Source: Phocaeicola coprocola DSM 17136
Lineage (GTDB): Bacteria; Bacteroidota; Bacteroidia; Bacteroidales; Bacteroidaceae
Length of the DNA stretch: 32,761 nt
Assembly (NCBI RefSeq): GCF_000154845.1
Contig: NZ_DS981491.1
Coordinates: 1 to 32,761 of the forward strand
Reading direction: 5' to 3'
The position numbers and the translations under genes were made by a program. This document shows, piece after piece, positions 26,016 to 32,761 of the stretch. Numbering within the stretch: the stretch's first letter is position 1; every line of letters begins with the position of its first letter. Under the pieces are notes generated by a model, which made no database searches, was not told the origin of the DNA, and saw only the letters and a program-made list of their open reading frames with translations.

Positions 26016-26202
26016 ACTAGCGTTTCCTTGTTTCAACAAAACTGACTATATTTGCAAACAAAAAGAGTTATTTGACAGCAAAACATAGCAAAACGCTGAA
26101 AATCGCACAGTTTCTAAGTCGTTACCGCCACTCCTCAAATAGCTCGCTAAAGGTTTATTCCTCAAATGGTTATGTCAAACCATTGAAAATCTAAAATAAA
26201 TA
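26016..26202. other. Right junction of the mobile region
   Basis: There is no gene in these 187 bp. AAAAAGAGTT at 26,060-26,069 matches 19,810-19,819, and TATTTGCA at 26,049-26,056 resembles the TTTTGCA arm at 19,944. Either could be a worn attachment site, but both are short. A 7-bp hairpin at 26,165-26,184 (AATGGTT/AACCATT) could close the leftward operon, though no T run follows it. Confidence 0.35.
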
Positions 26203-26427
26203 TTACATTCCTCCTGCCAATCCTACATAGAACAGCACGATGCAAATCAGGTCGATGACGAGAGCTGTCACCGACCACTTTACAAACTGCCTGTTCTTTT
26301 TTACAGTACCATAAATGATACCGATGATGGAGGATACCAATATCCCCGCTGCCACTCCAAAAATTCCCTGTACAGCAAGACCGACAAGAATCAGGATAGC
26401 CATCGTTATCAGAATGTTATTTTTCAT
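26203..26427 (-). CDS. Small membrane protein, two helices
   Basis: A 74-residue hydrophobic protein. Two or three membrane segments are visible (ILITMAILILVGLAVQGIFG at 5-24, AAGILVSSIIGIIYG at 26-40, and WSVTALVIDLICIVLFYVGL at 51-70) with the basic loop KKNRQFVK between the last two. I do not recognise a family with a known role. It begins 26 bp after proC on the same strand, so it is probably the third gene of the thioesterase-proC operon. Confidence 0.65.
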   Translation of the reverse strand: MKNNILITMAILILVGLAVQGIFGVAAGILVSSIIGIIYGTVKKNRQFVKWSVTALVIDLICIVLFYVGLAGGM

Positions 26428-26453
26428 AATATTGAGTATTGAGAATGGAGATA

Positions 26454-27224
26454 TTACATGCTTGCCTTAAAAGCTTTGATAATAGCCGAAGTAAATCCGT
26501 CGTGCTCCAGTGAATTGACTCCCTTGATGGTTATTCCACCCGGTGTTGTCACTTTTTCTATCTCAATCGCCGGATGTGTATGTTCATCGCGCAGAAGCAG
26601 ACGTGCAGCACCATCCAATGTCTGAGCCACCATTTTCTTGGCTTCAGCCGGACGCAATCCTGCTTCCACACCAGCCTGCATGGCAGCTTGTACATACTTC
26701 ATGACATACGCTATACCACACGAAGCGAGCGATGTAGCAGCGGCAAACTGCTTTTCTTCTATCAGCATGGCAAGTCCCATTTCATTAAAGACTCCCAGCA
26801 TGGCTTCAGTCTGCTCCTCTGTAGCATTGCGACATGCAATCAAGGTCATACTGGCACGTTCGGCAATGGCTGTATTCGGAATAACACGGAATATAGGCAT
26901 TTCCGGATCAACGAAATGTGCCAGATCCTCGAATGTCAGTCCGGCCGCTACCGAAACCAGTATCTGTGGCTGACGAAGACGCAAAGGTTTTAACACCTCT
27001 TCAACTTTCCACGGCTTGACAGCAACAATCACTACATCTGCATCAGCGGCATCCCTGTTATTGGAAGAAGTATGGATTTCAGGAAACTCAGCCTTCAGTT
27101 TTTCCAGTTTGGGTGTGCTGGGATTGGTTACTATAATGTCACTAGCTTTTACATAATGGCCCTGTGCCAGCCCGCGTGCAATAGCTCCGCCCATATTGCC
27201 GGCTCCGATAATCGCTACTTTCAT
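26454..27224 (-). CDS. proC: Pyrroline-5-carboxylate reductase
   Basis: This 256-residue cytosolic enzyme reduces 1-pyrroline-5-carboxylate to proline with NAD(P)H, the last step of proline synthesis. The N-terminal Rossmann motif is VAIIGAGNMGGAIARGL (3-19). VVIVAVKPWKVEEVL and ILVSVAAGLTFEDL follow, and the C-terminal dimerization domain carries VTTPGGITIKGVNSLEHDGF, the P5CR signature. The length is slightly shorter than the 265-275 typical of the family. It lies 39 bp after the thioesterase gene. Confidence 0.95.
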   Translation of the reverse strand: MKVAIIGAGNMGGAIARGLAQGHYVKASDIIVTNPSTPKLEKLKAEFPEIHTSSNNRDAADADVVIVAVKPWKVEEVLKPLRLRQPQILVSVAAGLTFEDLAHFVDPEMPIFRVIPNTAIAERASMTLIACRNATEEQTEAMLGVFNEMGLAMLIEEKQFAAATSLASCGIAYVMKYVQAAMQAGVEAGLRPAEAKKMVAQTLDGAARLLLRDEHTHPAIEIEKVTTPGGITIKGVNSLEHDGFTSAIIKAFKASM

Positions 27225-27263
27225 ATCTTGTTATCTGATTCTTCTTGATTAATAATAAACAGA

Positions 27264-27713
27264 TTATTTCAACGGTTGTGACAACTCTTCGAGTGTTTTG
27301 CCTTCATAATCGCAAATAGCACGTTTAAAATCGGCCGGCAATTCTACCGGTTCCTTACTGGCTACATCATATCCTACCATAATGGTACGGCACTGGCATT
27401 TCAAGACACCACTCGCTTTATTGACCGCACGCTGAAGCAATGTAAAGCTCTTGTGTCCCAAATGTATCACCGAAGTATGGATAACCAAATCATCCGAGAA
27501 AAAAACCGGAGCCAGAAAATCGGCATTGATATTGGCAACCACAATACCTATGTGTTTCCAGTCTTTATCTCCGAACACATCACGCATATACGAGGTCTTC
27601 GCCAAATCGTACAGAGAGAAGTACGAAGAGTTATTCATATGACCATACTGATCGACATCACTGAAACGAATCTGCACCGGCAATGTATGCCTGAATTTCA
27701 TATCATCTTCCAT
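27264..27713 (-). CDS. Acyl-CoA thioesterase, hotdog fold (YbgC/4HBT type)
   Basis: This 149-residue single hotdog-domain protein shows the active-site motif FSDVDQYGHMNNSSYFSLYD (17-36), where the D of DQYGHMNN is the expected catalytic residue. A central IVVANINADFLAPVFFSDDL strand region follows. Members hydrolyse acyl-CoA thioesters in the cytosol, but the chain length is unknown. The start could also be the ATG at codon 5 (27,701). It is the first gene of a leftward operon with proC, divergent from the PLP enzyme gene; the promoter is at 27,736-27,743. Confidence 0.87.
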   Translation of the reverse strand: MEDDMKFRHTLPVQIRFSDVDQYGHMNNSSYFSLYDLAKTSYMRDVFGDKDWKHIGIVVANINADFLAPVFFSDDLVIHTSVIHLGHKSFTLLQRAVNKASGVLKCQCRTIMVGYDVASKEPVELPADFKRAICDYEGKTLEELSQPLK

Positions 27714-27735
27714 ATCATTTGTTTTTATATAATCT

Positions 27736-27743
27736 CAAATATA
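27736..27743 (-). promoter_or_regulatory. -7 box of the thioesterase-proC operon
   Basis: The minus strand reads TATATTTG, a full TAnnTTTG match, 23 bp before the ATG. It is divergent from the promoter at 27,787. Confidence 0.6.
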
Positions 27744-27786
27744 AATCTTTTTTCCTGAAAACGCACAATAAAGGAAGATTATTTCT

Positions 27787-27794
27787 TACTTTTG
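27787..27794 (+). promoter_or_regulatory. -7 box of the O-acetylhomoserine sulfhydrylase gene
   Basis: TACTTTTG fully matches TAnnTTTG, giving a leader of about 30-35 nt to the ATG at 27,835. No riboswitch-like structure is visible in the leader. Confidence 0.65.
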
Positions 27795-27834
27795 CCCGTC
27801 GTAGAAATTAAAAAGAAAATTTAAACTTTACAAT

Positions 27835-29118
27835 ATGGAACAGAAATTCAAAAAGGAAACCCTGTGTGTACAGGCAGGATGGACTCCGAAAAAGGGAGAG
27901 CCCCGCGTACTGCCTATTTATCAAAGTACAACATTTAAATACGACACCAGCGAACAGATGGCAAAACTGTTTGACCTGGAAGAAAGCGGATACTTCTATA
28001 CTCGTCTGCAAAATCCGACTAATGATGCCGTTGCTGCTAAAATTGCTGCACTGGAAGGTGGTGTAGCTGCTATGCTTACTTCGTCAGGACAGGCTGCCAA
28101 TTTTTATGCAGTATTCAATATCTGTGAAGCAGGCGACCATTTTGTCTGCTCGTCAACGATCTACGGAGGTACGTTCAACCTCTTCGCCGTGACAATGAAA
28201 AAACTTGGCATAGAGTGTACATTTGTTGATGCCGATGCACCGGAAGAAGAAATCGAAAAAGCTTTCCGCCCGAACACCAAATGTTTGTTTGGCGAAACAA
28301 TCTCAAATCCGAGCATTAATGTTCTGGATATCGAAAAATTTGCACGTATCGCTCACAAGCACGGAGTTCCTTTGATTGTTGACAATACGTTTGCCACACC
28401 TATCAACTGCCGTCCGTTCGAATGGGGAGCCGATATCGTAACACACTCTACTACCAAATACATGGACGGACACGCAACGTGTGTAGGCGGAGCTGTAGTA
28501 GACAGCGGTAATTTCGACTGGGAAGCACATGCTGATAAATTCCACGGACTGACTCAGCCGGATGAATCTTATCACGGACTGACCTATACCAAAGCTTTCG
28601 GCAAAATGGCTTACATTACTAAAGCAACAGCACAGCTGATGCGTGACCTCGGTTCTATACAATCACCAGAAAATGCCTTCCTGCTGAATCTGGGACTGGA
28701 AACGCTGCATTTGCGCGTACCTCGTCATTGTGAAAATGCACAGAAGGTTGCCGAATGGCTGGAAGCTAATCCAAAGGTAAAATGGGTAAATTACTGCGGA
28801 CTGAAGAGCAGCAAATACTATGAACTGGCTCAGAAATATATGCCAAACGGTTCATGCGGTGTTATTGCATTCGGATTGAAAGGCAGCCGTGAAGATGCTA
28901 TCAAGTTCATGGATGAACTGAAACTGGCATGTATCGTGACACACGTTGCTGACGCACGTACCTGCGTGCTTCATCCGGCAAGTCATACTCACCGCCAGCT
29001 GACTGACGAACAGCTGATAGAAGCTGGAGTAGCTCCAGATCTGATACGTTTGTCAGTGGGTATCGAAAACGTAGATGATATCATTGCCGATCTGGAACAG
29101 GCTATGCAATGTATTTGA
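27835..29118 (+). CDS. metY: O-acetylhomoserine sulfhydrylase / Cys-Met metabolism PLP enzyme
   Basis: This 427-residue enzyme belongs to the Cys/Met metabolism PLP-dependent family. The PLP lysine is K208 in THSTTKYMDGHATCVGG. ETISNPSINVLDIE, the cofactor aspartate in PLIVDNTFATP and LTSSGQAANFYAVFNI are typical of MetY-type enzymes, which make homocysteine or methionine precursors from O-acetylhomoserine and sulfide. The length fits MetY (about 430) better than MetB/MetC (about 380-395). It is a single gene with its own promoter and a strong terminator at 29,153. Confidence 0.92.
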   Translation: MEQKFKKETLCVQAGWTPKKGEPRVLPIYQSTTFKYDTSEQMAKLFDLEESGYFYTRLQNPTNDAVAAKIAALEGGVAAMLTSSGQAANFYAVFNICEAGDHFVCSSTIYGGTFNLFAVTMKKLGIECTFVDADAPEEEIEKAFRPNTKCLFGETISNPSINVLDIEKFARIAHKHGVPLIVDNTFATPINCRPFEWGADIVTHSTTKYMDGHATCVGGAVVDSGNFDWEAHADKFHGLTQPDESYHGLTYTKAFGKMAYITKATAQLMRDLGSIQSPENAFLLNLGLETLHLRVPRHCENAQKVAEWLEANPKVKWVNYCGLKSSKYYELAQKYMPNGSCGVIAFGLKGSREDAIKFMDELKLACIVTHVADARTCVLHPASHTHRQLTDEQLIEAGVAPDLIRLSVGIENVDDIIADLEQAMQCI

Positions 29119-29152
29119 TTTTCGGCAGATAGCCACATGAATAATCCAAGAG

Positions 29153-29195
29153 GTCGCTTCAGTATTCTCACCAAGTCTACTGGAGCGACTTTTTT
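29153..29195 (+). terminator. Intrinsic terminator of the sulfhydrylase gene
   Basis: A 12-bp stem with one G-U pair (GTCGCTTCAGTA at 29,153-29,164, TACTGGAGCGAC at 29,178-29,189) has a 13-nt loop and ends in six or more T. Confidence 0.88.
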
Positions 29196-29629
29196 GTAAG
29201 CATTCAATATCCTTGCTATTTTTTATATATAAATTCTCTCAACCTTGTTTATTCCACACCAGAAACAGGTGATGGAGATTCTTGCCCAATATTGTCAGAA
29301 AACAAGCTGAAGTTTTCCCGAAAACATCATGAAGTTTTTTTAAAATTCGTACAAACTACAGAAGGTTTTGTACAACAAATTAAGCAAATATCCAGAGTTT
29401 GCTGCACAATAGTTGTTTCACCTCTTACAGGCTTCATAGTAAGCGATATTCTAGCTTTCTGTCTTTCTTGGTTTTCTGCTTCTGTCATCTCAGCCCTTCA
29501 TAGTAAATGATATTTTAGTTTTCTACAAGTTATTACAACATCTAAAGCACCTCACGGTGTATGATTGCATATAGACTGTATTTTTCGAGTATTTAATATC
29601 TGAAGGTTGTAGAATAGTCTCTCTTTCAT
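29196..29629. other. Non-coding gap with small repeats
   Basis: No gene is supported here. A 72-codon open frame (29,292-29,510) has no promoter, ribosome site or recognisable domain. The stretch contains a short palindrome GTTTTC-CC-GAAAAC (near 29,313), an inverted repeat GTACAAA/TTTGTAC (29,349-29,355 and 29,367-29,373), and two imperfect copies of a 29-nt sequence. Confidence 0.5.
29432..29524. repeat. Two imperfect 29-nt direct repeats
   Basis: Copies at 29,432-29,460 and 29,496-29,524 both begin CTTCATAGTAA and end TTTCT. They match at 25 of 29 positions, and all four differences are transitions. Confidence 0.7.
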
Positions 29630-29637
29630 TACATTTG
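29630..29637 (+). promoter_or_regulatory. -7 box of the MutS-like gene
   Basis: TACATTTG fully matches TAnnTTTG. It overlaps the in-frame TTG at 29,635, so translation must start downstream, at the ATG at 29,662. Confidence 0.65.
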
Positions 29638-29661
29638 TCCGCAAATCATCATTTTTTATTT

Positions 29662-31467
29662 ATGACAACTCCCAAAGATTGGTATAATTCACGAATTACC
29701 GAAACGACAAAAGAATTAATCCGAGTAAAAAAACATATTCTGCATATCAGTCTGCTGCGTATAGCATTTTTTCTGGCAGGAATAGCGGCTATCATTATCT
29801 TCTTTCACGCCGGGACCTGGGTTCTAATCGGCGCAGCATGTTGCACGTTTCTGCCTTTTCTAATCTTGATAAAGCTGCATAACCGGTTATTCGCACGGAA
29901 AGAGTGGTTGGAAACTCAATTGCAAATCAACCAGGAGGAGCTGAAAGGACTGGAAGGTGACTTCTCGGATTTTGATGAAGGAAAAGAATTTGCCAATCCG
30001 GAACACCCGCACTCGTTCGATCTCGACTTATTCGGACGCCGCTCGCTGTTTCAAGCAATTAACCGTACATGTACGCATATTGGAAAAGAAACAATCGCCT
30101 GCTGGATGCAAGAGCATTTAACAGAAAAAACATTAATAGAACTCCGTCAACAAGCTGTAAGGGACATGAGCGAAAGGCATGAGTTTCGTGAACAGTTTCG
30201 GGTAATGGGAACAGTAAACCATGGAAAGATATCCGACGAAGAAGAAATACGCCGATGGAGTGAAAGTCCCTCAGATTTATTGCAAGCGACATGGGTAAAA
30301 TTGGCATTATGGGGTGTACCTCTTATTAACATCGTATTGCTTGCAGGAGGAGTGACAGAAATGTGCTCAATGAGCTGGTTCGGACTGGTATTTATGCTGT
30401 TTGTCATTATCAGCTTTGCTATTATCAAAAGAGCAACACTAGTTCAGCAAGCATACGGCGAAAAACTGAAAACACTAAACAGTTATGCCAAACTGATTAC
30501 ATTAGCCCGTCAGGAAACATGGAAAGCAACCGAACTACAACAATTAATAGACCGGCTTAATATCGACGGACATTCACCTGCTGAAGCTCTGATGCAGCTT
30601 TCCAAGGAGTTGGACAGGCTGGATCTTCGCAATAATCAATTACTTTATGTGATATTGGAAGGAAGTATTTTCTTTCAGCTAAGACAAGTTGTCCGCATCG
30701 AGCGATGGAAGGAACGCTACGGACGCCATCTGATGAAATGGCTGGAAACTGTAGGCGAACTGGATGCTCTTTGTTCACTGGGTACTTTTGCATACAATCA
30801 TCCAGAATACACTTATCCTTCTATTTCAAACAAACCTTTCCAGTTTGTGGCAACGGCTATGGGACATCCACTGATGCCTGCAGAGCAATGTGTGAAAAAT
30901 GATGCCATCATCCCATCCAGACCGTTCTTTTTAATTATAACAGGAGCTAACATGGCAGGAAAAAGTACATACCTGCGTACGATTGGCGTCAACTATCTGC
31001 TGGCATGTATCGGCTGTCCTGTTTGCTGTAAGCAATTGACCTTGTATCCTGCACAACTCATTACCAGCTTGCGCACATCCGACTCTCTTACTGATAATGA
31101 ATCGTATTTCTTTGCCGAGCTCAAGCGATTGAAGCGTATCATCGACTTACTGAATGAAGGAAAAGAATTGTTCATTATTTTAGATGAGATCCTAAAAGGG
31201 ACAAACTCTGCGGACAAACAAAAAGGTTCACTCAATCTGATCCGTCAGTTCATGCATCTACAGGCAAATGGTATCATAGCTACACACGATCTTTTACTAG
31301 GCACACTGGCAGATCAGTTCCCAGAAAAAATACGCAATTACTGTTTCGAAGCAGATATAAAAGACAATGAGCTCAGCTTCTCTTACAAATTACGGAAAGG
31401 TGTGGCACAAAATATGAACGCATGTTTCCTCATGAAGAAAATGGGTATCACGATACAAGACGAATAA
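29662..31467 (+). CDS. Membrane-anchored MutS-like ATPase
   Basis: 601 residues from the ATG at 29,662; the promoter rules out the earlier TTG. Two membrane helices lie at about 31-50 and 53-71 and two more at about 215-232 and 238-256. The MutS core domain starts near 119 (FDLDLFGRRSLFQAINRTCT). The MutS ATPase follows with Walker A TGANMAGKST (427-436), the DNESYFFAELKRL segment, and Walker B FIILDEILKGTNSADKQ (504-520). The mismatch-reading domain I and connector domain II of true MutS are absent. It belongs to the MutS-related membrane proteins often found in Bacteroidetes; its role is unknown and canonical mismatch repair is unlikely. Confidence 0.88.
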   Translation: MTTPKDWYNSRITETTKELIRVKKHILHISLLRIAFFLAGIAAIIIFFHAGTWVLIGAACCTFLPFLILIKLHNRLFARKEWLETQLQINQEELKGLEGDFSDFDEGKEFANPEHPHSFDLDLFGRRSLFQAINRTCTHIGKETIACWMQEHLTEKTLIELRQQAVRDMSERHEFREQFRVMGTVNHGKISDEEEIRRWSESPSDLLQATWVKLALWGVPLINIVLLAGGVTEMCSMSWFGLVFMLFVIISFAIIKRATLVQQAYGEKLKTLNSYAKLITLARQETWKATELQQLIDRLNIDGHSPAEALMQLSKELDRLDLRNNQLLYVILEGSIFFQLRQVVRIERWKERYGRHLMKWLETVGELDALCSLGTFAYNHPEYTYPSISNKPFQFVATAMGHPLMPAEQCVKNDAIIPSRPFFLIITGANMAGKSTYLRTIGVNYLLACIGCPVCCKQLTLYPAQLITSLRTSDSLTDNESYFFAELKRLKRIIDLLNEGKELFIILDEILKGTNSADKQKGSLNLIRQFMHLQANGIIATHDLLLGTLADQFPEKIRNYCFEADIKDNELSFSYKLRKGVAQNMNACFLMKKMGITIQDE

Positions 31468-31894
31468 TGAGTATGAAAGATGTGAAAAGGGAAATTGGCT
31501 ATCTTTTTCTCAAATAAAAAGACATTCCTTCGTTCACGACACAGTTACAATAGATAATACGCTTGAAAATATAAGTCAAGAAAAAGATATATGCCACAAT
31601 AAGAATGATTGTAAAAGCCTATACGCTCATCATACCATGAAGATATACAAAAGAGCTTTAACGCAGTAAAAATGCAATCAAAGCGAAAAAAACAGCAAAT
31701 TAGAGCTTGTACAAATATAAAATCAAATATTACTGTCCAACCAGCCATTCAAGCTAAAAATAACTAGTAATATCAATATGGTATGCAATCATTTCCATAA
31801 GAAGAGAGAGGTATAAAAACAATTATTAGTATCCGATAAACATATTAAATAGATTAATTATCAGTGTCATTTTTACGGATTATCTCACTTATTA
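31468..31894. other. AT-rich intergenic gap
   Basis: I see no supported gene or clear terminator. A 67-codon frame on the minus strand (31,545-31,748) is rich in Phe, Cys and Tyr and looks like chance. The right part probably abuts the end of the IS66 element. Confidence 0.45.
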
Positions 31895-31938
31895 GTAACC
31901 ATTCTATTTTCCGCCTTGACACGCATGTTCCCTAAACC

Positions 31939-31946
31939 TACCTTTG
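31939..31946 (+). promoter_or_regulatory. -7 box of the IS66 operon
   Basis: TACCTTTG fully matches TAnnTTTG, with a TTG 20 bp upstream (31,916-31,918) as possible -33 element. The tnpA ATG follows 22 bp later. Confidence 0.6.
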
Positions 31947-31967
31947 CGCCGTAACCCTTAAACAACA

Positions 31968-32342
31968 ATGATTATGGCAAAAGAAAAAGTAAACTACCAG
32001 GAGGTATATGACCTCTATCAGTTATGCAGTGAGACCAAGGATCTTCGTGAGTTCTGTGCGGATTATGGAGTAAATTACGACAAGTTCATGAACTGGCAGC
32101 GTCATCAGCTATGGAGCGAAAAGTTAGGCAAGACAGTCCAGGTTGAGCAGCCCAAGGTTGCCAAAGTCCGGATAACCGGCAAGCCTTGCAACAGTCCAAC
32201 CGTAAAGTTGGAGGTGAAACAACCTGAAGGTGAATCTCCGATTAAGTGGGTAAAACTGCAATTGACATCAGGTGCCACATTGTTCCTAAGAAATACCACA
32301 GTTCTTGATTTGAGTCTGTTGCTTAATAAAATGATAGGATGA
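31968..32342 (+). CDS. IS66 accessory protein TnpA
   Basis: This 124-residue small basic protein has an N-terminal helix-turn-helix-like part (LYQLCSETKDLREFCADYGV, then NYDKFMNWQR), as in IS66 TnpA of Bacteroidetes. A beta-rich C-terminus follows (WVKLQLTSGATLFLRNTT). TnpA is needed with TnpB for transposition of some IS66 elements, with an undefined role. The start may also be the ATG two codons downstream (31,974). The stop is 1 bp before the tnpB ATG. Confidence 0.82.
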   Translation: MIMAKEKVNYQEVYDLYQLCSETKDLREFCADYGVNYDKFMNWQRHQLWSEKLGKTVQVEQPKVAKVRITGKPCNSPTVKLEVKQPEGESPIKWVKLQLTSGATLFLRNTTVLDLSLLLNKMIG

Positions 32343-32343
32343 T

Positions 32344-32742
32344 ATGCTTGGACTTAGCGCTAACCTGAACTATTACCTGTTCAACGGTAATGTGGATTTG
32401 CGGAAAGGAATCTTCCGCCTGTGTGAGAGTATAAGGGAAGAGATGTCACTTGACCCGAGCGATGCATCCAATGTATATATGTTCATGTCCAGGAACCGAA
32501 AAGTTGTGAAAATACTTCATTATGAACGCGGATTTTATGTGCTTTACGAGAAACGTCCTGTCATGGGGAGATTCAAGAAACCTGTGTTTGATGAAGTCTC
32601 CAAATGCTACCGGATACAATGGTCGGACATGGCCTATCTTACGGAAAGTATAGTAGTTGACAGATGTACGTCAGTCCGAAGATATATAATACATGATATC
32701 ATAAAATATATAGATAACGATAAAAAGTTGCGTAACTGCTGA
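32344..32742 (+). CDS. IS66 accessory protein TnpB (Orf2-like)
   Basis: This 132-residue protein matches the IS66 Orf2 family: FNGNVDLRKGIFRLCESI (13-30) corresponds to the VDxRKG motif, and SRNRKVVKILHYERGFYVLY (49-68) to the family core, followed by KRPVMGRFKKP. It appears complete. It is coupled to tnpA by a 1-bp gap. The DDE transposase tnpC should lie just right of the window. Confidence 0.88.
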   Translation: MLGLSANLNYYLFNGNVDLRKGIFRLCESIREEMSLDPSDASNVYMFMSRNRKVVKILHYERGFYVLYEKRPVMGRFKKPVFDEVSKCYRIQWSDMAYLTESIVVDRCTSVRRYIIHDIIKYIDNDKKLRNC

Positions 32743-32761
32743 TTTTCGTACTTAGAATTCA

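Larger units (their letters stand above)
31895..32761 (+). mobile_element. IS66-family element, left part (continues beyond the window)
   Basis: tnpA and tnpB of an IS66 element are present, and the transposase gene tnpC must follow outside. The left end is proposed at GTAACC (31,895) because IS66 ends usually begin GTAA. An 8-bp target copy would then be ACTTATTA (31,887-31,894). The end cannot be confirmed without the right terminus. Confidence 0.7.

Noticed and set aside
26049..26056. CTnDOT-type attachment core near TATTTGCA after mcrC
   Set aside because: The match to GTAnnTTTGC has a mismatch and no matching partner at the left junction.
19810..26069. AAAAAGAGTT direct repeat flanking the mobile region as attachment sites
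   Set aside because: It is only 10 bp of low-complexity sequence in AT-rich DNA, and such matches are expected by chance. It is kept only as a weak hint.
29292..29510. 72-codon frame in the gap before the MutS-like gene
   Set aside because: It has no promoter or recognisable domain, and it overlaps the imperfect repeats and palindromes of a non-coding gap.
31545..31748. 67-codon minus-strand frame before the IS66 element
   Set aside because: Its composition looks like translated AT-rich DNA, and there is no start signal or family resemblance.

Overview
The window looks like a chromosomal piece of a gut-type Bacteroidales genome (Bacteroides or Phocaeicola). The evidence is a SusC/SusD pair, lipoprotein signals, a PepSY-like lipoprotein, and repeated matches to the Bacteroidetes -7 promoter box TAnnTTTG in front of most transcription units. 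The species cannot be fixed from the sequence alone.

Region 1 (about 440-13,800, all on the minus strand) is a polysaccharide utilization locus (PUL). Read in the direction of transcription it holds a GH43-family enzyme with F5/8C and FnIII modules, a membrane-spanning sensor/LuxR-type regulator without a histidine kinase, SusC, SusD, a GH144-like lipoprotein and a GH3 beta-glucosidase. GH144 endo-beta-1,2-glucanase plus GH3 points to beta-1,2-glucan (sophoro-oligosaccharides) as the substrate. SusC/SusD would import the oligomers, the GH144-like enzyme would cut the polymer and the GH3 would finish to glucose. A repeated ACTACTTTTT-type motif lies about 62-65 bp upstream of the -7 box of both susC and the GH43 gene and may be the operator of the regulator.

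Region 2 (13,847-19,762) is housekeeping. It has a leftward PepSY-like lipoprotein and a rightward cluster DUF1599 - DoxX/BT_3928-like - tpiA - SPOR - folE, then a MATE transporter. The MATE promoter sits inside the loop of the folE terminator.

Region 3 (about 19,763-26,200) is a decayed mobilizable element. An integrase N-terminus is fused by a deletion to the C-terminal part of a MobV/Mob_Pre relaxase, followed by a coiled-coil protein and an McrBC type IV restriction cargo. mcrB is split by a 1,325-bp IS4-family element with 9-bp target duplications. Removing the insert restores a 621-codon frame, and mcrC is intact.

Region 4 (26,203-31,467) is again host-like: a leftward thioesterase - proC - small membrane protein operon, a rightward PLP-dependent O-acetylhomoserine sulfhydrylase, and a membrane-anchored MutS-like ATPase.

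The edges are mobile DNA: the C-terminal end of another IS4-type transposase at the left (1-363), and the tnpA/tnpB part of an IS66-family element at the right (about 31,895 to the end). No tRNA, rRNA or CRISPR array was seen.
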